Shown piece after piece: positions 33,281 through 44,759 of a stretch of DNA of 64,000 nucleotides. The stretch's first letter is position 1; every line of letters starts with the position of its first letter. Location of the stretch: positions 2,793,501-2,857,500 of the forward strand of contig NZ_CP055263.1 of NCBI RefSeq assembly GCF_014217835.1, read 5' to 3'. Under the pieces are notes generated by a model. That model saw only the letters and a list, made by a program, of their open reading frames with translations, had not been told where the DNA came from and searched no databases. This stretch comes from Metabacillus sp. KUDC1714. Lineage in GTDB: Bacteria; Bacillota; Bacilli; Bacillales; Bacillaceae. The position numbers and the translations under genes were made by a program.

Positions 33281-34048
33281 TTGGTTATCGTTGAAAAAAT
33301 AAATATAGCAGACATTCCGCTATTACATATTGTAAATCATTCACTTAGGGATAAAAAAACCCCTGTTGTAATTTTTGTTCATGGTTTTACGAGTGCAAAG
33401 GAAAATAACTTACATTATGCTTATTATCTTGCAGAAAAAGGGATAAGAGTCGTTCTGCCAGAGGCACTCGATCATGGAGAAAGAAGTAAGGATTACAATA
33501 CAAAGGAATTAAGCTTTCGGTTTTGGAAAATCGTTATAAATGAGATTGCAGAAGTGAATACAATTAAAGAATATTTTGAAGTAAATGATTTAATTGATCA
33601 AGGACGTATTGGTCTAGCAGGTACCTCAATGGGTGGCATCACTACATTAGGGGCATTAACACAGTATGATTGGATTAAAGCAGCTGTTAGTCTAATGGGA
33701 AGCCCTTGTTATACAACATTATTAAAAGGTCAGCTTTCTGCTTTGCAGCAAAGTGGTGTGAAAATTCCATTGTCCAATGATGAGATTGATGAACAGCTTT
33801 CTCTTTTAGAGCCTTTTGATTTAAGTCTTCATACAGAAAAACTTCAAAATAGACCACTATTATTTTGGCATGGAGAACGTGATGATATGGTGCCATTTGC
33901 TCCTACGTATCAATTTTACAAGGACATTATACCAATGTATGAAAAAACACCTGAAAGACTAAAGTTTATTGTAGATCCATTAGCAGGCCATAAAGTATCC
34001 CGTGAAGGCGCATTGGCTTTGACAGAATGGTTTGAACGTTACTTGTAG
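33281..34048 (+). CDS. yitV: Alpha/beta hydrolase (YitV)
   Basis: 255-aa soluble hydrolase of the prolyl-oligopeptidase-like/esterase group. Visible: oxyanion region VIFVHGFTSAKEN (about residue 30), nucleophile elbow AGTSMGGIT (about 115), acid in WHGERDDMVP (about 205) and catalytic His in PLAGHKVS (about 240). The start is a TTG at 33281, ten bases after AGGGAGG. Substrate unknown; homologues are annotated as esterases. Place between yitU and yitW as in B. subtilis. Confidence 0.9.
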   Translation: MVIVEKINIADIPLLHIVNHSLRDKKTPVVIFVHGFTSAKENNLHYAYYLAEKGIRVVLPEALDHGERSKDYNTKELSFRFWKIVINEIAEVNTIKEYFEVNDLIDQGRIGLAGTSMGGITTLGALTQYDWIKAAVSLMGSPCYTTLLKGQLSALQQSGVKIPLSNDEIDEQLSLLEPFDLSLHTEKLQNRPLLFWHGERDDMVPFAPTYQFYKDIIPMYEKTPERLKFIVDPLAGHKVSREGALALTEWFERYL

Positions 34049-34145
34049 ATGTACTTCAAGCAGAATCCTTTAAATAAATTATTTACTTTACTATACTCAA
34101 GGTAGAAATAGACGTTGAATCTTAAAAGTTGGAGGAATAACATTT

Positions 34146-34454
34146 ATGGATGAATTATTAAAAGAAAATATTTACGGTGCACTTGAAACGGTTGAAGATC
34201 CAGAATTAGGTGTAGATATCGTAAATCTTGGCTTAGTATATGATGTTCAAATGGATGAGCAAGGAAATACAGTGGTTTCAATGACATTAACATCAATGGG
34301 GTGTCCTTTAGCAGGAACAATCGTTGATCAAGTGAAAGCGGCTCTATATGATATTCCAGAAGTGAAAAATGTTGAGGTTAAAATCGTTTGGAGTCCACCG
34401 TGGACGAAGGACAAAATGTCCAGAATGGCCAAAATCGCATTAGGAATTCGATAA
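34146..34454 (+). CDS. yitW: MIP18/DUF59 iron-sulfur assembly protein (YitW)
   Basis: 102-aa protein of the SufT/MIP18 (DUF59) family, which helps deliver Fe-S clusters to target enzymes. Family marks are ALETVEDPELGVDIVNLGLV, MTLTSMGCPLAGTI with the conserved Cys, and IVWSPPWTKDKMS. RBS TTGGAGGAATAAC. It has its own strong terminator, so it is separate from the arginine operon downstream. Confidence 0.93.
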   Translation: MDELLKENIYGALETVEDPELGVDIVNLGLVYDVQMDEQGNTVVSMTLTSMGCPLAGTIVDQVKAALYDIPEVKNVEVKIVWSPPWTKDKMSRMAKIALGIR

Positions 34455-34459
34455 AAGAC

Positions 34460-34500
34460 AAAATCATCAGTGGGTACATGCTCCGCTGATGATTTTTTTT
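34460..34500 (+). terminator. Intrinsic terminator of yitW
   Basis: AAATCATCAG with an internal GG/CC pair matches CTGATGATTT and ends in eight T. Confidence 0.92.
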
Positions 34501-34727
34501 ATACCCATATTACACCTATTTTTTTTCTTCTAAGAGTAGAAAATCAATGACTTTACTAGTCTATTCTTAAAATCCTCAACAAAAAGCTACTTAACATATA
34601 CATTTTTACAATTCTTTTATGCAATCTTCTGTATAGATATATAACATGGTATTTTGTTTGTTCCATATTCATTTTCTTATAATTAAAGGATTTTTTTGAA
34701 AAATCTATAAAAACATTATTTATACAC

Positions 34728-34756
34728 TTGATTTTATTTTTATACATATTTATAAT
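34728..34756 (+). promoter_or_regulatory. Sigma-A promoter of the arginine operon
   Basis: TTGATT, a 17-bp spacer, then TATAAT, about 48 bp before argC. The rest of 34501-34803 is very AT-rich and shows no gene. ArgR/AhrC boxes would be expected here; none is clear enough to mark. Confidence 0.7.
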
Positions 34757-34803
34757 GAGAAATAATTTAGAAGATATCGAATTTAACAAGAGAAGGTGAT
34801 TTA

Positions 34804-35841
34804 GTGAAGGTCGGAATTGTCGGAGCCACTGGTTATGGTGGGGTCGAATTATATCGAATATTATCTAATCATCCACATGTAGATGAATGTATATTATATT
34901 CATCTTCAGAAATGGATGTCCCATATAGTAACTCATTTCCACATTTAACTGAAATAAGTGATCATATTTTGAAAAATATTGATGTTGAAGAAATAAAAAG
35001 CAATGTAACGGTTTTATTTCTTGCGACTCCTCCTGGTGTATCCAGGACTTTATCACCTCAATTTATTGATTCAGATGTAAAGATTATCGATTTGTCTGGG
35101 GACTTAAGGCTAAAAAATAAAAGTGAATATGAAGAGTGGTATAAACGCCCATGTGTAGATGAAAATGTTCTCGAAAAAGCCGTATATGGTCTTCCCGAAA
35201 TATACAAAGCGGACATAACAAAGGCTAAATTACTCGCAAATCCAGGATGTTTTCCAACTGCAACCATATTAGGGCTAGCACCGGTCGTAGAGAATAAACT
35301 TGTTAACGAACAATCAATTATTGTTGACGCAAAAACGGGTGTGTCTGGTGCAGGGCGTAATGCATCACAGACAACTCATTTCTCAGAAGTAAATGAAAAT
35401 GTAAAAATATATAAAGTACATGAGCACCAACATATACCAGAAATCGAACAAGCGCTTCATACGTTAAATGATGCGATTACATGTATTTCCTTTAACACAC
35501 ACTTAATGCCAATGACACGAGGAATCATGGCAACAATTTATGCAAGTTTAACAGATACGTATTCAACTGAAAAATTACTAGACTTATATAAGGATTTTTA
35601 TGCGGATTCTCCATTTGTACGAATTCGAAAGCAAAATGAATTTCCTTCTACAAAAGAAGTTTACGGATCAAACTTTTGTGATATTGGTTTAAAAGTAGAT
35701 GAACGAACAGGAAGAGTTACGATCGTATCAGTAATTGATAATTTAATGAAGGGTGCAGCAGGTCAAGCGATTCAAAACTTTAATCTAATGAACGGTTTTG
35801 AAGAAACAACAGGATTATATCATGCACCTATTTATCCATAA
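34804..35841 (+). CDS. argC: N-acetyl-gamma-glutamyl-phosphate reductase
   Basis: 345-aa enzyme of step three in arginine synthesis: reduces N-acetylglutamyl phosphate to the semialdehyde with NADPH. N-terminal Rossmann motif [18 protein letters not shown], catalytic Cys in [11 protein letters not shown] (about residue 150), and His in HLMPMTRGI. Starts with GTG at 34804 after AGAAGGTG. First gene of argCJBD-carAB-argF. The gap to argJ (215 bp) is unusually long because repeat B copy 2 lies in it. Confidence 0.95.
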   Translation: MKVGIVGATGYGGVELYRILSNHPHVDECILYSSSEMDVPYSNSFPHLTEISDHILKNIDVEEIKSNVTVLFLATPPGVSRTLSPQFIDSDVKIIDLSGDLRLKNKSEYEEWYKRPCVDENVLEKAVYGLPEIYKADITKAKLLANPGCFPTATILGLAPVVENKLVNEQSIIVDAKTGVSGAGRNASQTTHFSEVNENVKIYKVHEHQHIPEIEQALHTLNDAITCISFNTHLMPMTRGIMATIYASLTDTYSTEKLLDLYKDFYADSPFVRIRKQNEFPSTKEVYGSNFCDIGLKVDERTGRVTIVSVIDNLMKGAAGQAIQNFNLMNGFEETTGLYHAPIYP

Positions 35842-35842
35842 G

Positions 35843-35945
35843 GCTTTTTTTGAATAATAGGGTGACCCCGGAGGTGCTAAGCACGTAAGAGGCTTCCGGA
35901 CCGTCCGCGGAAAGCAAACGCCTGCAGCGGAAATCAATCAAGTTT
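35843..35945 (+). repeat. Repeat B, copy 2 (partial)
   Basis: GTGACCCCGGAGGTGCTAAG and CCGTCCGCGGAAAGCAAACG match the right two thirds of copy 1 in the same orientation, ending in GGAAATCAATCA. It separates argC from argJ inside the operon. Confidence 0.8.
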
Positions 35946-36056
35946 AACACAACAAAAAATAAAAGATGGGAAAATAAGGAATCGGCGAAACACCATTATA
36001 TTTCAATGTTATCGCGAAACGGGCCATCTATAATGACCACTGGGGAGGAAAAGGCA

Positions 36057-37289
36057 GTGTTACAAACAAAGGCAACCACTTGCTATACAAAAATTGAAGA
36101 TGGATCTATCGTTACACCAAAAGGATTTTCAGCTGATGGTGTTCACGCTGGTTTAAGATATTCTAAAAATGATGTAGGTGTTATTTATAGTGAAGTACCT
36201 GCAAACTGTGCGGCTGTCTATACACAAAGTCACTTCCAAGCAGCACCATTGAAAGTAACTCAGGAAAGTATTGCAAAAGAAGGGCGTCTGCAAGCGATCA
36301 TAGTAAACAGTGCCAATGCAAATGCATGCACAGGTGAACAAGGTCTTAAAGATGCTTACGAGATGAGAGAGCGCTGTGCGGATCTATTTAATATAGAAAA
36401 ACACTTTGTAGCTGTTGCTTCAACTGGTGTTATCGGAGAATTCTTGAAAATGGATAAAATTCGTCAAGGGATTGAGGAGCTAAAACCACAAGCTTCGAAG
36501 GAAGCTGCAGTAGAATTCCAACAAGCAATTCTTACAACCGACTTAGTGATGAAAACCTCATGCTATGAAGTAGTGATTGATGGGGAAAAAGTGACAATCG
36601 GTGGGGCTGCAAAAGGTTCAGGAATGATTCATCCGAATATGGCAACAATGCTTGGTTTTGTGACAACAGATGCAAATATTGATTCTAAATCATTACAATC
36701 AGCCTTAAAAGAAATTACTGATAAAACATATAATCAAATTACAGTTGATGGTGATACATCAACGAATGATATGGTTCTTGTCTTAGCAAATGGTCAAGCT
36801 GGAAACAAGCAATTAAATGAAAATCATCCACAGTGGAATGACTTTAAGGCTGCCTTTCAAATGGTTAGTGAGGAGCTTGCGAAACAAATCGCTAAAGATG
36901 GTGAAGGGGCAACAAAGTTAATTGAAGTCGAAGTAACAGGTGCAAAAACGAAGCAGGAAGCAAATGTAGTTGCAAAGAAAATTGTTGGTTCAAGCTTAGT
37001 GAAAACAGCTGTTTACGGTGCTGATGCAAACTGGGGAAGAATTATATGTGCAGTCGGATATAGTGAAGCTTCAGTAGAACCCGAAAAGATTGATATTTAT
37101 CTAGAAGACATTTGTCTTTTTACTAATAATAGCCCACAGGCGTTTTCAGAGGAAGCTGCTAGTGAATATTTAAAGAACGATCAAGTGAAAATTTCAGTTA
37201 ATCTAGGAGTTGGAGATGCAGCTGGTAAGGCGTGGGGCTGTGATTTAACCTATGATTATGTAAAAATAAACGCAAGTTACAGAACATAA
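36057..37289 (+). CDS. argJ: Bifunctional ornithine acetyltransferase / N-acetylglutamate synthase
   Basis: 410-aa ArgJ, which moves the acetyl group from N-acetylornithine to glutamate, so the acetyl cycle needs little acetyl-CoA. It self-cleaves before the Thr in NMATMLG (about residue 195). Other marks: TPKGFSADGVHAGLR, GSGMIHPN, VDGDTSTND, GADANWGRI. I chose the GTG at 36057 because GGGGAGGAAAAGG precedes it and the resulting length matches the family (about 406); the frame is open back to 36006. Confidence 0.94.
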   Translation: MLQTKATTCYTKIEDGSIVTPKGFSADGVHAGLRYSKNDVGVIYSEVPANCAAVYTQSHFQAAPLKVTQESIAKEGRLQAIIVNSANANACTGEQGLKDAYEMRERCADLFNIEKHFVAVASTGVIGEFLKMDKIRQGIEELKPQASKEAAVEFQQAILTTDLVMKTSCYEVVIDGEKVTIGGAAKGSGMIHPNMATMLGFVTTDANIDSKSLQSALKEITDKTYNQITVDGDTSTNDMVLVLANGQAGNKQLNENHPQWNDFKAAFQMVSEELAKQIAKDGEGATKLIEVEVTGAKTKQEANVVAKKIVGSSLVKTAVYGADANWGRIICAVGYSEASVEPEKIDIYLEDICLFTNNSPQAFSEEAASEYLKNDQVKISVNLGVGDAAGKAWGCDLTYDYVKINASYRT

Positions 37290-37299
37290 GGAGATCGAT

Positions 37300-38082
37300 A
37301 TGTCAAAAACAGTCGTTTTAAAATGTGGCGGAAGTACAGTACACCAATTGTCAGAATCATTTTTTCAAAGTTTAAATGTATTGATTGAAAATAACTGGAA
37401 GGTCATGATTGTTCATGGTGGTGGTCCAGATATAACAAACATGCTAAAAGCTTTAAATATTGAAACAGAGTTCTTTAACGGGCAACGTAAAACAACAAAG
37501 GCTGTGTTAGAGATTGCTGAAATGGTCTTAGCAGGGAAGATAAATAAGCATCTAACAAATCTTTTGCAACAAAAAGGACTTAAAGCAATTGGGTTATCAG
37601 GTAGTGATGGGCAACTTTTACAAGCGAGCTATTTAGATAAGGAAAATCTTGGCTTGGTTGGCAAAGTAACATCAGTAGATACATCCAGTGTTTCATTACT
37701 AATGGATAATGGGTATATACCTGTGATTGCGCCACTTGCACGTACTGTGACATATGAAACTCTTAATGTTAATGCAGATTTAGCTGCTGCAGCAATCGCT
37801 CATGCAGTAGGGGCAGAAAAGTTTTTATTTGTAACAGATGTCCCTGGGATATTGGACGGAGAAAAACAAGTAATCGAAAAAATTACACCTTCTGAGATAC
37901 AGTCACACATTGAAAAAGAAGTAATTACAGGTGGAATGATTCCAAAAGTTCAATCAGCGATGGCAACACTTTCAGACATATGTCAAGAAGTGATGATTGT
38001 AAGTGGGCAACAAGCATTTATCGAAAATGACAGTTTTAAAGGAACAAAAATCGTGAGAGAACAGGAGGTCTTGTCATCATGA
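37300..38082 (+). CDS. argB: Acetylglutamate kinase
   Basis: 260-aa amino-acid kinase phosphorylating N-acetylglutamate. [10 protein letters not shown] (phosphate-binding Lys and Gly), [30 protein letters not shown] and [25 protein letters not shown] after the argJ stop (10 bp gap). It ends in a 4-bp overlap with argD (ATGA). It is short and lacks the N-terminal helix of arginine-inhibited kinases, so feedback inhibition is less likely (inference). Confidence 0.95.
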   Translation: MSKTVVLKCGGSTVHQLSESFFQSLNVLIENNWKVMIVHGGGPDITNMLKALNIETEFFNGQRKTTKAVLEIAEMVLAGKINKHLTNLLQQKGLKAIGLSGSDGQLLQASYLDKENLGLVGKVTSVDTSSVSLLMDNGYIPVIAPLARTVTYETLNVNADLAAAAIAHAVGAEKFLFVTDVPGILDGEKQVIEKITPSEIQSHIEKEVITGGMIPKVQSAMATLSDICQEVMIVSGQQAFIENDSFKGTKIVREQEVLSS

Positions 38083-39239
38083 GTTATTTATTTCCGACTT
38101 ATGCTAGATGGAATGTTTCAGTTAAAGAAGCAAAAGGATCATGGGTAACAGATGAAAATGATAAGAAGTACCTTGATTTTGTATCAGGAATCGCTGTATG
38201 CAATTTGGGTCATGCAGATGATGATGTAATGCAGGGTGTTCAAGATCAGCTTAAAAAATATTGGCATGTATCTAATCTTTTTCATCAGCCAATCCAAGAG
38301 GAGGTAGCTAAGCTTTTAGTGGAGCATAGCGATGGAGAAGCAGTGTTCTTTTGTAACAGTGGAGCGGAAGCGAATGAGGCAGCCATTAAATTAGCGAGAA
38401 AACACACAGGGAAAACGAAAATTGTGACATTTCTTCAATCATTTCATGGTAGAACTTTTGCAACAATGTCAGCAACAGGGCAGGAAAAAATACAACAAGG
38501 CTTTGGTCCTCTTCTCGAAAAGTTCACTTATCTACCATATAATCAAACGCAAGCTTTAGAGGAACTAGAAGAAGATGTAGCTGCAATCATGCTTGAAGTA
38601 GTTCAAGGTGAAGGTGGAGTTGTTCCGGCAGAGCAAGAATTTATTGATAAAGTTGCTGAAACCTGTAAACGTGTTGGCGCCTTGTTAATAATCGATGAGG
38701 TTCAAACAGGTATCGGCCGAACAGGAAAACCTTTTGGCTATCAACATTATGGAATAACCCCAGATATCATAACCTCTGCAAAGGGCTTAGGAAGTGGGAT
38801 GCCAGTTGGAGCGATGATTGGTGCATCATCATTGATTGAAACCTTTCAAGCAGGAAGCCATGGTTCTACCTTTGGGGGAAACCCGATTGCAATGGCTGCT
38901 GCAAAAGCAACATTGACGAAGATTCTACAGGATGATTTTTTAAACGAAGTTACTGAAAAAAATATATACTTAGTTAATAAGTTGAATAGTATAATAGGAA
39001 ATCATCCACTTGTGAAGGAAATACGTGGAAAAGGCTTGTTGATTGGTATAGAATGTAAGGAACAAGTTAGTATGATGGTCGATCAGTTAAGAGACAATAA
39101 CCTACTTGTTTTACCAGCGGGTCCAAATGTTATACGTATGCTTCCACCATTAACGGTTTCATATGAAGAGATTGACGAGGCACTTGGAATCATTGATCAG
39201 ACATTCTCTACATTAAAGCAATCTGCGGTCGCTCATTAA
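38079..39239 (+). CDS. argD: Acetylornithine aminotransferase
   Basis: 386-aa PLP-dependent class III aminotransferase making N-acetylornithine. Marks are [43 protein letters not shown] and the PLP Lys in [15 protein letters not shown] (about residue 240). Coupled to argB by a 4-bp overlap. The 131-bp gap before carA has no strong terminator, so transcription probably continues. Confidence 0.95.
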   Translation: MSYLFPTYARWNVSVKEAKGSWVTDENDKKYLDFVSGIAVCNLGHADDDVMQGVQDQLKKYWHVSNLFHQPIQEEVAKLLVEHSDGEAVFFCNSGAEANEAAIKLARKHTGKTKIVTFLQSFHGRTFATMSATGQEKIQQGFGPLLEKFTYLPYNQTQALEELEEDVAAIMLEVVQGEGGVVPAEQEFIDKVAETCKRVGALLIIDEVQTGIGRTGKPFGYQHYGITPDIITSAKGLGSGMPVGAMIGASSLIETFQAGSHGSTFGGNPIAMAAAKATLTKILQDDFLNEVTEKNIYLVNKLNSIIGNHPLVKEIRGKGLLIGIECKEQVSMMVDQLRDNNLLVLPAGPNVIRMLPPLTVSYEEIDEALGIIDQTFSTLKQSAVAH

Positions 39240-39370
39240 TTTGAGCATTTTTTTTACAAAGTGTTGAATAAAAATACTAAGTTTTTAATATTTATCCAAT
39301 TAAAGGGTTGTTAGTAGGAAATATAGACCTACTTTTAGAAGTATCACTTTAGCAAACGAGGTGCGAACAG

Positions 39371-40441
39371 ATGAAAGGATATCTCCATTTAGAGGATGGT
39401 TCGGTATATACAGGAGAACTTGAACATGGATCAACACAAGACATCAACGGAGAAATTGTATTTTTTACAGGAATGACAGGGTACCAGGAAGTGTTAACAG
39501 ATCCTTCATATAAGAATCAAATTGTGGTTTTTACGTATCCTCTTATTGGGAATTACGGTATCAATATTACAGATGACGAGAGTAAGCAGCCACAAGTAAA
39601 AGCAGTGGTGATCTATGAATGTACATCCGCCTATTCACATTATGAAGCACAATATAGCTTTAAGGAATATTTGCAAAAATGGAACATTCCGATTATACAT
39701 CATATTGATACACGTGCAGTTGTAAAAAAAATTCGTAGCCATGGCTCTATGGCGGCAACCATTTCACCAACTCTTAATCAGGAAGCTAAGCCATGTGCAA
39801 TTTATGAGGATGGAGTTTTTGAAGTTACCTCATCTAAGCTGGAATCTTATGGCGAGGGTGAGAAGCATATTGCTTTAATCGATTTTGGCTATAAGAAATC
39901 AATTTTAACAGCTTTAGTTAATCGTGGATGCAAAGTTACAACTGTTCCATTGAAGATGATGGATAAAGTTGCAGAGTTAAAACCCGATGGTGTTCTACTA
40001 TCAAATGGTCCAGGGGATCCTGAGCAGTTATCAAGCTACTTTTCCCAAATAAAAGAAATTGTTTCCACCTATCCAACACTAGGTATTTGCCTAGGACATC
40101 AGTTGATCGCCTTATCCTTTGGTGCAAAAACGAAAAAACTTTTGTTTGGGCATAGAGGGGCAAATCAGCCTGTTTATGATTTGAAAACAGATAAAGTATT
40201 TATGACTTCGCAAAACCATAGTTATGTTGTAATCGGGGATAGTTTAAAAGCAACGGATTTGAAAACTCGGTTTTATCATATTAATGATGACTCAATAGAA
40301 GGTCTAGCACATTCAACATTACCAATTATAACAGCACAATTTCATCCAGAGGCACATCCAGGACCTTCAGATAGTGAATGGATTTTTGATGAATTTTTAG
40401 ATTTAGTCGCTGCTACAAAAGGAGATATTCTTTATGTCTAA
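39371..40441 (+). CDS. carA: Carbamoyl-phosphate synthase, small (glutaminase) subunit, arginine type
   Basis: 356-aa glutamine amidotransferase subunit. The N-terminal domain (YTGELEHGSTQDINGEIVFF) is followed by the class I amidotransferase domain with SNGPGDPEQL, nucleophile Cys in GICLGHQLIAL and His-Glu in QFHPEAHPGP. It overlaps carB by 8 bp. Its place inside the arginine operon marks it as the arginine-regulated copy, separate from a pyrimidine one expected elsewhere. Confidence 0.95.
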   Translation: MKGYLHLEDGSVYTGELEHGSTQDINGEIVFFTGMTGYQEVLTDPSYKNQIVVFTYPLIGNYGINITDDESKQPQVKAVVIYECTSAYSHYEAQYSFKEYLQKWNIPIIHHIDTRAVVKKIRSHGSMAATISPTLNQEAKPCAIYEDGVFEVTSSKLESYGEGEKHIALIDFGYKKSILTALVNRGCKVTTVPLKMMDKVAELKPDGVLLSNGPGDPEQLSSYFSQIKEIVSTYPTLGICLGHQLIALSFGAKTKKLLFGHRGANQPVYDLKTDKVFMTSQNHSYVVIGDSLKATDLKTRFYHINDDSIEGLAHSTLPIITAQFHPEAHPGPSDSEWIFDEFLDLVAATKGDILYV

Positions 40442-43400
40442 AAACCAATCAATTAAAAAAATAGTTGTCATCGGTTCTGGCCCTATCATAATTGGTCAGG
40501 CAGCAGAATTTGATTATGCTGGAACACAAGGATGTTTAGCCTTAAAGGAAGAGGGCTACACCGTTGTGTTAGTGAACAACAATCCAGCAACAATTATGAC
40601 AGATGAAGAATTTTCAGACGTCCTGTACTTTGAACCGTTAACGATAGAAAGTGTAACAAAAATTATAGCAAAAGAAAGACCTGATGGACTACTCGCTTCA
40701 TTAGGTGGTCAAACAGGACTAAATCTAGCTATGGAACTTCATGAAGCAGGAGTTTTAGAAAAATATGGTGTTCAGTTACTTGGTACATCAATTGAATCGA
40801 TCCGAAAAGGGGAAGATCGCAACGAGTTTCGTCAATTAATGTACGATTTAAATGAACCAATTCCTGAAAGCTCAATTGTAACAACTCTAGAAGAAGCCTT
40901 TGTATTTTCGAATAAAATTGGCTTCCCAATTATCATTCGTCCTGCTTATACACTAGGTGGTAAAGGTGGAGGAATTGCAAATGATGAGGAAGAATTTAAA
41001 AAGCTAGTAAAAAGCGGATTACAAGCTAGTCCGATTACCCAATGTTTAATAGAAAAAAGTATTGCAGGCTTTAAAGAAGTTGAATATGAGATGATTCGTG
41101 ATCAAAATGGTACATGTATTTCTGTATGTAATATGGAAAACATTGATCCAGTTGGAGTTCATACTGGTGACTCAATTGTTGTAGCTCCATCGCAAACTCT
41201 GACAGATCAGGATTACCATATGCTTAGAAGTGCTGCAGTAAAGATCGTTTCTGCGCTTGGGGTTGTCGGTGGTTGTAACATACAATTAGCATTAGATCCA
41301 AAAAGCAAGCAATATTATGTCATTGAAGTAAATCCACGGGTTAGCAGATCATCTGCTCTAGCATCAAAGGCAACAGGCTATCCAATTGCAAAAATCGCAG
41401 CAAAGCTTGCAGTTGGTTATACATTAGAGGAATTAAAAAATCCATTAACAATGAGTACGTATGCCAGCTTTGAACCAGCACTTGATTATGTAGTTGTAAA
41501 GTTTCCAAGATGGCCATTTGATAAATTCAATAAAGCAGATCGCAAGCTAGGGACGAAAATGAAGGCAACTGGTGAAGTCATGGCAATTGAACGGAATCTT
41601 GAAGCAGCCATCCAAAAGGCTTGTGATTCACTTGAACTAGACAATATCGGAACGCATTTGCCAGAGCTCGCGGAATTATCAACAAATGCAATTGTCGAGT
41701 TAATGAATAAAACAGATGACCGTCGTTTCTTTGCTGTAATGGAGCTAATTAGAAGAGGAATGCCGATTGAAGAAATACATCAACTGACAGAAATGGATCT
41801 GTATTTTCTCTCAAGCTTTAAACAGATTGTTTCTCTTGAGCAACAATTGAAACAACAAACAATTTCAACTCTAAATGGTGAATTACTTGCTAGTGTAAAG
41901 GAGAAGGGTTTCTCAGACAGGACAATCGCATCGTTACTTCATGCACCTGAGGCAGATGTAAGAAAACTTCGACTGGAAGTAGGGGTAAAGGCTGCTTATA
42001 AATATGTTGATACATGTGCAGCAGAGTTTGAAGCACGCACAAATTATTTTTATTCAACATATTTCGGTGAAAATGAACAGCCTACATTATCAAATAAGAA
42101 AAAGATATTAATTATAGGTTCTGGACCAATTCGTATCGGCCAAGGAATTGAATTTGATTATAGTGCTGTTCATGGAATTAAAGCCTTGAAGCAATTAGGC
42201 TATGAAGCAATCATGATTAACAATAATCCAGAAACAGTTAGTACTGATTTTGAAACAGCGGATCGTCTTTATTTTGAACCAATTACTCTTGAGCATGTCC
42301 TAAATATTGTCGAGTCAGAAAAAATTGATTCTGTCATCGTTCAGTACGGTGGTCAAACAGCGATTAATCTCGCTGAACAATTAGAAGCAGCCGGTGTGAC
42401 ATTGTTAGGAACGGATACTGACACTCTTGATTGGTTAGAAGATCGCGATAAGTTTTATCAATTATTAGATGAGCTTTCAATTCCACATGCTGTTGGGTTA
42501 ACAGCAAACAATGCAGATGAAGCAGTAAAAGGCGCAAATGAAATAAGTTATCCAGTTCTTTTACGTCCTTCATATGTAATTGGTGGAAAAGGAATGGTAG
42601 TTGTTCATAATGAAGAAACATTAACTCAATTACTATCTGAAAGTGTAAATATGATATATCCTGTACTTATTGATCAATTCGTTCAAGGTCTTGAAGGGGA
42701 GATTGATCTCATTTCAGATGGTAAGGAAGCTTTTATTCCAACCCATATTGAACATGTAGAGCCAGCAGGTGTTCACTCAGGGGATAGTCTAGCGATTCTC
42801 CCATCTCAAAGCTTAACTGACAACAATAAACAGGTAATAGCAGAATATGCGAATGCATTAGTGAAAAAGCTTAATTACCGTGGGATAATGAATATTCAAT
42901 TTTTAGTAAACGGAAATCAAATCTATATACTTGAAGTAAATCCACGTGCAAGCAGAACAGCGCCGATTATAAGTAAAGTAACGGGTATTCCAATTATTAA
43001 GCACGCCACTTATTTATTATGTGGAAAAGCATTAAGTGAACTTACGATAAAGCCAGCTGAAATAAGCGACTGGGTTGCAGTTAAATACCCTGTATTTTCT
43101 AGCCATGCTCTACATGATGTCGATATTACACTAGGGCCGGAGATGAAGGCAACAGGTGAAGGTATGTGTGTAGGACAAAATCTTCAAAGTGTGTATCGTA
43201 AGATTTTTTATAAAGACTTACAAGATATAACAAGTGTTTATTTTGATATAGAGAATGATGAAGCGATTGAAGCAACAAAGCAAGCGGGTCTTCAAGTAAA
43301 CACCAGTGGGTATTCTTCTTGGATTGAAGGAAATAAAGGAATCTTTGTTTCACTAATTGACAGTGATGAGGCGAAATTAGATCGTCAATTAGCATTGGAA

Positions 43401-43523
43401 AAAGGGATGATTCTATTTACAAACCTTGCGACTTACTACGCATGTTTACAAGCGATCGCAACTAGTGACGATACTGTACTATCAATACAACAGCTTACAA
43501 AGAAGGAAGTGGTTAAGCAATGA
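40434..43523 (+). CDS. carB: Carbamoyl-phosphate synthase, large subunit, arginine type
   Basis: 1029-aa synthase with two homologous ATP-grasp halves ([20 protein letters not shown] and [20 protein letters not shown]). Each half has an ATP-grasp core ([24 protein letters not shown]) and [10 protein letters not shown] / [10 protein letters not shown]. The C-terminal allosteric domain is short, giving a length close to the B. subtilis arginine CarB (about 1030) rather than the pyrimidine enzyme (about 1070); UMP/PRPP control is therefore less likely. It overlaps argF by 4 bp. Confidence 0.95.
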   Translation: MSKNQSIKKIVVIGSGPIIIGQAAEFDYAGTQGCLALKEEGYTVVLVNNNPATIMTDEEFSDVLYFEPLTIESVTKIIAKERPDGLLASLGGQTGLNLAMELHEAGVLEKYGVQLLGTSIESIRKGEDRNEFRQLMYDLNEPIPESSIVTTLEEAFVFSNKIGFPIIIRPAYTLGGKGGGIANDEEEFKKLVKSGLQASPITQCLIEKSIAGFKEVEYEMIRDQNGTCISVCNMENIDPVGVHTGDSIVVAPSQTLTDQDYHMLRSAAVKIVSALGVVGGCNIQLALDPKSKQYYVIEVNPRVSRSSALASKATGYPIAKIAAKLAVGYTLEELKNPLTMSTYASFEPALDYVVVKFPRWPFDKFNKADRKLGTKMKATGEVMAIERNLEAAIQKACDSLELDNIGTHLPELAELSTNAIVELMNKTDDRRFFAVMELIRRGMPIEEIHQLTEMDLYFLSSFKQIVSLEQQLKQQTISTLNGELLASVKEKGFSDRTIASLLHAPEADVRKLRLEVGVKAAYKYVDTCAAEFEARTNYFYSTYFGENEQPTLSNKKKILIIGSGPIRIGQGIEFDYSAVHGIKALKQLGYEAIMINNNPETVSTDFETADRLYFEPITLEHVLNIVESEKIDSVIVQYGGQTAINLAEQLEAAGVTLLGTDTDTLDWLEDRDKFYQLLDELSIPHAVGLTANNADEAVKGANEISYPVLLRPSYVIGGKGMVVVHNEETLTQLLSESVNMIYPVLIDQFVQGLEGEIDLISDGKEAFIPTHIEHVEPAGVHSGDSLAILPSQSLTDNNKQVIAEYANALVKKLNYRGIMNIQFLVNGNQIYILEVNPRASRTAPIISKVTGIPIIKHATYLLCGKALSELTIKPAEISDWVAVKYPVFSSHALHDVDITLGPEMKATGEGMCVGQNLQSVYRKIFYKDLQDITSVYFDIENDEAIEATKQAGLQVNTSGYSSWIEGNKGIFVSLIDSDEAKLDRQLALEKGMILFTNLATYYACLQAIATSDDTVLSIQQLTKKEVVKQ

Positions 43524-44464
43524 GTAATGTAAAATTAAAAGAGAAAAAAACAGTAGAAAAAAGAGACTTTTTAACACTCCTTGATTATAGTAAGGAAGAA
43601 ATTCTGAACCTAATTGACGAAGCATTTAAATTAGAGGAGAACCCACTTCAGCCCGTATTAAAGGGCAAAACATTAGCAATGATTTTTGAAAAATCGTCAA
43701 CTAGAACTCGTGTTTCCTTTGAAACAGGTATGCTTCAATTAGGAGGCCATGCACTATTCTTGAGTAGTCAGGATCTCCAATTAGGTAGAGGTGAGCCTGT
43801 ATCTGACACAGCAAAGGTATTGTCTGGATATGTTGATGGGATTATGATTCGTACCTTTGGTCATGATAAAATAGAAGAACTTGCTAAGCATGCAAGTATT
43901 CCTGTTATCAACGGATTAACCGATCTATTCCACCCATGCCAAGCACTTGCTGATTTAAAAACAATTTATCGCTTAAAAGAAAAGTTCGTTGGCGTAAAAA
44001 CAGCTTATTTAGGTGATGGGAACAATGTAGCACATTCACTAATGATCGCTGCTGCAAAGGTTGGAATGGACTTTTCATTAGGTTGTCCTAAGGGCTATGA
44101 ACCAAACCAATCTGTTGTAGAAGAAGCACAAAAACTAGCGGCAGAAACTGGAGCAACTATTACGATTACGCATGACCCAATTGAAGCGGTTAAAGATGCT
44201 GATATTATTTATACAGATGTTTGGGCTAGCATGGGGCAAGAAAGTGAACAACAAAAACGTTTAGTTGCTTTTAAAGACTTCCAAGTAAATGATCAGTTAG
44301 TCAAGCATGCGAAGGAAGATTACCATTTCCTTCATTGCTTACCAGCACACCGTGAAGAGGAAGTAACAGCATCGATTATAGATGGAGAACACTCAGCAGT
44401 ATTTGAACAAGCAGAAAATCGTCTACATGTTCAAAAAGCTTTGCTGAAGGAACTACTTGCATAA
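43520..44464 (+). CDS. argF: Ornithine carbamoyltransferase
   Basis: 314-aa enzyme joining carbamoyl phosphate and ornithine to citrulline. Carbamoyl-phosphate site [22 protein letters not shown], ornithine loop DVWASMGQE and [13 protein letters not shown] overlaps the carB stop (ATGA). It is the last gene of the operon, followed by a terminator; argG and argH must lie elsewhere. Confidence 0.95.
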   Translation: MSNVKLKEKKTVEKRDFLTLLDYSKEEILNLIDEAFKLEENPLQPVLKGKTLAMIFEKSSTRTRVSFETGMLQLGGHALFLSSQDLQLGRGEPVSDTAKVLSGYVDGIMIRTFGHDKIEELAKHASIPVINGLTDLFHPCQALADLKTIYRLKEKFVGVKTAYLGDGNNVAHSLMIAAAKVGMDFSLGCPKGYEPNQSVVEEAQKLAAETGATITITHDPIEAVKDADIIYTDVWASMGQESEQQKRLVAFKDFQVNDQLVKHAKEDYHFLHCLPAHREEEVTASIIDGEHSAVFEQAENRLHVQKALLKELLA

Positions 44465-44472
44465 TAATTTAC

Positions 44473-44503
44473 GACCTGGCACAAAATAGTGTCAGGTTTT
44501 TTT
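44473..44503 (+). terminator. Intrinsic terminator of the arginine operon
   Basis: GACCTGGCAC pairs with GTGTCAGGT (one wobble) around AAAATA, followed by seven T. Confidence 0.9.
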
Positions 44504-44528
44504 GTACTAACTTTGCTTAGTAAGTTTT

Positions 44529-44654
44529 GGTGTCTAGCTCCAGCGCCTAGCCCCTCTTGGGTCTACAGCCACAAATGAATTGAAGACAAAGAACGTCTTC
44601 TATTCATTTGCATCCTATGCCTGTCGGGTCTGATCAAGCCGCTTGCGCTTTTCT
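44529..44654 (+). repeat. Repeat A, copy 4
   Basis: Inner stem CAAATGAAT-t-GAAGAC against GTCTTC-t-ATTCATTTG, again changed on both arms compared with copies 1 and 2. Outer arms are less well paired (GGTCTACAGCC; GATCAAGCCGC). Between the arg operon terminator and yjzC. Confidence 0.88.
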
Positions 44655-44759
44655 AATTACCATTAAATACAAAAAAAGTGACTGTGTAAATAACTATGTA
44701 TGAACTCATGAAAATAGCCTGTCTGGAGATACTAAGCAAGTAAGAGAGGGGGGATACGG

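Noticed and set aside
34640..34760. Possible ArgR/AhrC boxes
   Set aside because: AT-rich words such as TATTCATTTT and TATACATATTTATAATG are suggestive, but none matches a proper ARG box palindrome well enough to separate it from background.
34556..34789. 77-codon minus-strand frame before argC
   Set aside because: Very AT-rich, no RBS, and it covers the arginine promoter.
44700..44750. Fragment CTGGAGATACTAAGCAAGTA resembling part of repeat B copy 2
   Set aside because: Similarity is limited to about 25 bp with several mismatches; too weak to call a copy.
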